From: Thalassobacillus cyri | GTDB taxonomy: Bacteria; Bacillota; Bacilli; Bacillales; Halobacillaceae | Length of the DNA stretch: 64,000 nucleotides | NCBI RefSeq assembly: GCF_900107755.1 | Contig: NZ_FNQR01000003.1 | Location: 1 to 64,000, forward strand | Reading direction: 5' to 3' | Part shown: piece by piece, positions 61,315-64,000 of the stretch | How the letters are laid out: each line of letters starts with the position of its first letter | Numbering within the stretch: the stretch's first letter is position 1 | Notes under the pieces: model-generated | Told to the model about the DNA's origin: nothing | Databases searched by the model: none | The model's input: the letters and a program-made list of their open reading frames with translations, nothing else | Translations under genes and position numbers: made by a program

Positions 61315-61782
61315 ATGATGAAAAAACAACTTTTATTTTTAGGTCTATTCATTACTGCTATTGTTCTTAGTGCCTGTGGCGGAGATCAATCGGGAAATGC
61401 TGAAGAAGAAGACGGCATGGAACCGATGCTTGCGACCAAAGTCGTCATGCCAGAAGATATCCAGCCAAACGAAGAAGTCACTTTCCAGGCTAAAGTGACT
61501 CAAGGGGAAGAAGCAGTAGAAGATGCAGACTATGTAAAATTTGAATTCTGGGCCGAAGGGGCATCCGAGGAAGATCACGAAAAAATTGAAGCAGAACATA
61601 AAGGCGACGGTGTCTATGAAGTCTCCTATACCTTTGAAGAAGAAGGGGCTTACTATCTTTTCGCCCACACCCAAGCACGTGACATGCATGTCATGCCTAA
61701 GAAGAAGTTTCCTGTCGGGGATGTGGAAATTACCGAAGACAAGAAAGACGATGATATGGAAGGCAATGGCGATAGCCATTAA
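61315..61782 (+). CDS. YtkA-like lipoprotein
   Basis: A 155-residue lipoprotein. The lipobox is LSAC with lipidated Cys near 21. A YtkA/FixH-like beta domain follows (about 40-135) with VVMPEDIQPNEEVTFQAKV and GVYEVSYTFEEEGAYYLFAHTQARDMHVMP. The His and Met residues in HTQARDMHVMP could bind copper, as proposed for YtkA relatives; that is inference. The C-terminus is very acidic. It lies 110 bases after the response regulator on the same strand, with its own ribosome site AAGGGAG. Confidence 0.82.
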   Translation: MMKKQLLFLGLFITAIVLSACGGDQSGNAEEEDGMEPMLATKVVMPEDIQPNEEVTFQAKVTQGEEAVEDADYVKFEFWAEGASEEDHEKIEAEHKGDGVYEVSYTFEEEGAYYLFAHTQARDMHVMPKKKFPVGDVEITEDKKDDDMEGNGDSH

Positions 61783-61842
61783 ACCGATCACCCGCTTCCG
61801 AAAACCAGAGACAGAAAAAACGACGACGATGAATAAGAGCTA

Positions 61843-61873
61843 TAAAGCAGACCTGATTCCGGTCTGCTTTTTG
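61843..61873 (+). terminator. Terminator after the lipoprotein gene
   Basis: AAAGCAGACC and GGTCTGCTTT pair around seven bases, then TTTT. It lies between the converging lipoprotein and pterin dehydratase genes. Confidence 0.8.
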
Positions 61874-61876
61874 CAT

Positions 61877-62173
61877 TTATTCTTTTATACTTCCATAAAT
61901 CCGATCATATTCTTCAGCACTTCTGATATCCAGGTCCGTAAGTCCTTTCGCATTCCAGGAAGTCAGCTTCATGGTAACTACTTTATAATCAATATGGATC
62001 AAAGGGTGATGTTGGATTTCCTCGGCATACTCCGCTACTTGTTCGACGAAATGAATGCCTGACAAGTACCGTTTGAAACGGTAACGCTTCACAATCCATT
62101 TATCGTCTTCCAGCTTCCAACCTTTCAGCTTACTTACTTCTTGGTTCTTCTGCTGATCTGATAGTCTTTCCAC
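61877..62173 (-). CDS. 4a-hydroxytetrahydrobiopterin dehydratase
   Basis: A 98-residue pterin dehydratase. The active-site motif EIQHHPLIHIDYKVV is present (H55, H56, H60). It recycles the 4a-carbinolamine formed by aromatic amino acid hydroxylases, or moonlights in folate metabolism. The start is GTG 62173 after AAAGGAGGATGAATA. It is 26 bases after the oligopeptidase gene, in the same direction. No hydroxylase gene is in the window. Confidence 0.9.
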   Translation of the reverse strand: MERLSDQQKNQEVSKLKGWKLEDDKWIVKRYRFKRYLSGIHFVEQVAEYAEEIQHHPLIHIDYKVVTMKLTSWNAKGLTDLDIRSAEEYDRIYGSIKE

Positions 62174-62199
62174 TATTCATCCTCCTTTACCAAAGATTC

Positions 62200-63990
62200 T
62201 CAATTTGATGCAGCAGCTTCAGTTAAGCTGAGAAACTCCTCTACATCAGCGGTACACAACTTAAACGCATCTTCCCAGAATTCCTCTTCTTCCAAGTCCA
62301 CCCCTAAGTGTTTCATAGCCAGGTCTTCCACTCTCATTTTACCGGTGTCCTGAAGCAGTGAACTATACTTATCTTCAAAACCTTTCCCTTCTTTCGCAGC
62401 TTTCGCATAGATCCCCAGGCTGAACAAATATCCGAATGTATACGGAAAGTTATAGAATGGTACGCCGGTAATATGAAAATGGAGCTTGGATGCCCAAAAA
62501 TAGGGGTCATACTCACCGAGCGCTTCTTGATAAGCCTCCTTTTGAGCATCGACCATCATTTCATTCAACCGGTCGGTTGGAACCATTCCTTGCTTCCTCT
62601 CCTCATAAAAACGAATCTCAAATAAAAACCTTGCATGGATGTTCATAAAAAATGCGACACTCCGCTGTACTTTATCCTCGAGTAATGACAGCTTTTCAGC
62701 TTCTGTTTTAGCATTCTTCACGGCAGCATCAGCAACGATCATTTCCGCAAATGTAGAAGCGGTTTCTGCTACATTCATCGCATACCCCTGATTCAAAATT
62801 GGAAGATCGTTCATGACATGCTGATGATAGGCATGGCCAAGTTCATGAGCCAGTGTGGCTACATTAGAAGCTGTACCAGAATAAGTCATAAAAATTCTCG
62901 TCTGCTTACTGTCTGGAAAACTGGTACAAAAACCTCCCGGCCGTTTCCCCGAACGGTCCTCCGCTTCAATCCACCTGTTTTCAAAAGCCATTTTAGCAAA
63001 ATCAGCCATTTTCGGGCTGAACTTACGGAACTGTTCTACAATAAATGCTGCCCCTTCATCGTAAGACATCGTTTGTTCGGTTTCTTCAAGGGGAGCCCCA
63101 ACATCATACATACTTAGCTTATCAAGTCCCAATAAATCCGCTTTTCGCTGAAGGTAAGTTTTATAAGTATCTTTATGTTTAGTAATCGCTGTCCACATGG
63201 CATCCAACGTTTTCCCGCTCATGCGATTGAAATCGAGTGGTTCTTTCAAAACATTCTTCCAGCCACGGTGTTTGTATGTCTGCAGTCGGAAACCTGCTAA
63301 ATGATTGATTGTTTCTGTGAATAAATCACTTTGCCCCCGCCATGCTTCCTTCAGCTTTCCTGCCACTTCCTTCCTCACTTCACGATTAGAGGAACTCAAT
63401 TTATTGGAAGCCTGCCCTACCGATAACTCCTTACCTTGAAAGTCAATCGTCATTTTTCCTACCATACTGTTATACATTTGTCCCCAGGAATGATAGCCAT
63501 CAACACTCAAATCATTGATCAATGATTCTTGCTCCAGAGGAAGCTTTTCTTTGGCTCGGCCGCGGCGCTCATCCAATACGAATGCGATTGGAGCGACCAT
63601 TTCCTGTTGTAATAACCTGCTCCAACTGTCTTCGTCCACCTGGATAAACTTCTGGTCCAACTTTGTAAGAATGTTACCATATTGAGCTCCGAGTTGACTC
63701 CGTTTTGCCAGCCACTCCTTTGCTTTAACGTCCTTAACATTTTGCGCAGTCAAACAGCTGACAAATGCACCGATTTCTCTGATTCTCTTGGTGACGCTTT
63801 GTAATAGATCAACTACCTCCATCATCGTTCCTATACCTGATTGATAGCTTGGCAATTGGAAATCAACTACTTCTTTATCCAGCCGCTCCAATAAACGCTC
63901 TGTTTCCTGCACATAATTTCTAAGTTCCTTTGACTCGCTTCCACCTGGGAATATGCTGTCGAGATCCCATCTCTGATTATATGTATTCAT
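62200..63990 (-). CDS. M3-family oligoendopeptidase
   Basis: A 596-residue zinc peptidase of the PepF/M3B group. HELGHAYHQ near 386 supplies two zinc His and the catalytic Glu; the third ligand Glu lies in NVAETASTFAEMIV about 25 residues on. It degrades short peptides in the cytoplasm. The N-terminus (NTYNQRWDLDSIFPGGS) is typical of the family, which supports ATG 63990. The ribosome site would lie in or beyond the last ten bases of the window. Confidence 0.92.
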   Translation of the reverse strand: MNTYNQRWDLDSIFPGGSESKELRNYVQETERLLERLDKEVVDFQLPSYQSGIGTMMEVVDLLQSVTKRIREIGAFVSCLTAQNVKDVKAKEWLAKRSQLGAQYGNILTKLDQKFIQVDEDSWSRLLQQEMVAPIAFVLDERRGRAKEKLPLEQESLINDLSVDGYHSWGQMYNSMVGKMTIDFQGKELSVGQASNKLSSSNREVRKEVAGKLKEAWRGQSDLFTETINHLAGFRLQTYKHRGWKNVLKEPLDFNRMSGKTLDAMWTAITKHKDTYKTYLQRKADLLGLDKLSMYDVGAPLEETEQTMSYDEGAAFIVEQFRKFSPKMADFAKMAFENRWIEAEDRSGKRPGGFCTSFPDSKQTRIFMTYSGTASNVATLAHELGHAYHQHVMNDLPILNQGYAMNVAETASTFAEMIVADAAVKNAKTEAEKLSLLEDKVQRSVAFFMNIHARFLFEIRFYEERKQGMVPTDRLNEMMVDAQKEAYQEALGEYDPYFWASKLHFHITGVPFYNFPYTFGYLFSLGIYAKAAKEGKGFEDKYSSLLQDTGKMRVEDLAMKHLGVDLEEEEFWEDAFKLCTADVEEFLSLTEAAASN

Positions 63991-64000
63991 TGCAGGAGCC

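Noticed and set aside
1-64000. CRISPR array, prophage, rRNA operon or replication origin
   Set aside because: No regularly spaced repeats, no phage structural or integrase genes, no rRNA sequence and no DnaA-box cluster were seen.

Overview
The window comes from a low-to-mid GC Gram-positive bacterium of the Bacillaceae. The relatives suggested by gene content (TRAP-type trp regulation, a sortase D pair, SigB promoters, bacillithiol deacetylase, AcoR/sigma-54 control, Yrk- and Yxl-type modules), by acidic proteins and by several cation transporters are moderately halophilic genera such as Halobacillus or Virgibacillus. This placement is inference; no rRNA is present. The DNA is chromosomal in character: long operons, one tRNA, and no phage, plasmid, transposase or CRISPR genes.

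Layout. 0.1-3.8 kb: a dispersed palindromic repeat, a zinc alcohol/formaldehyde-type dehydrogenase, a CPA1 cation/proton antiporter and a tiny membrane protein. 3.8-14.6 kb: a glycolate-use locus. It holds a lactate/glycolate permease, an FAA-hydrolase-family protein, three glycolate oxidase subunits (GlcD, GlcF, GlcE), malate synthase G and a divergent LysR regulator. Together these would import glycolate, oxidise it to glyoxylate and condense that with acetyl-CoA to malate. 14.7-15.9 kb: an LPDTA cell-wall protein with its own class D sortase. 16-22.8 kb: the acetoin dehydrogenase complex acoA-B-C-L with its activator acoR, a clear sigma-54 promoter and an overlapping CcpA-type site. This block lies between two direct copies of the sortase gene's 3' end.

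23-33.5 kb: small SigB-type stress genes, a DUF421 membrane protein, tRNA-Ala, two tandem subtilisin-like proteases with S-layer homology repeats, and a two-component system. 33.6-40.4 kb: trpEDCFBA followed by trpG. Two sets of (G/U)AG triplets read as TRAP sites, one in the trpE leader and one over the trpG ribosome site. 40.5-42.4 kb: a YxlEFG-like ABC module. 42.5-43.2 kb: a non-autonomous mobile element with terminal inverted repeats and an 8-bp target duplication. A shorter relative lies at 56.6-57.0 kb.

43.3-64 kb: RodA/FtsW, a LysM-M14 peptidoglycan peptidase, a Na/Ca exchanger-family protein, a UvrD-type helicase, a persulfide-handling cluster (YrkF, YrkE, YrkH), an isochorismatase-family protein with NAD synthetase, a potassium channel, BshB2, CsbD, TypA, a second two-component system whose kinase is frameshifted, a YtkA-like lipoprotein, pterin dehydratase and an M3 oligopeptidase. 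A structured leader-like element is repeated upstream of three unrelated minus-strand genes (about 44.9, 52.0 and 59.5 kb). Its paired bases vary in ways that keep the helix.

The items most worth following up are the direct repeats around aco, the triplicated leader element, and the double TRAP control of one trp operon.
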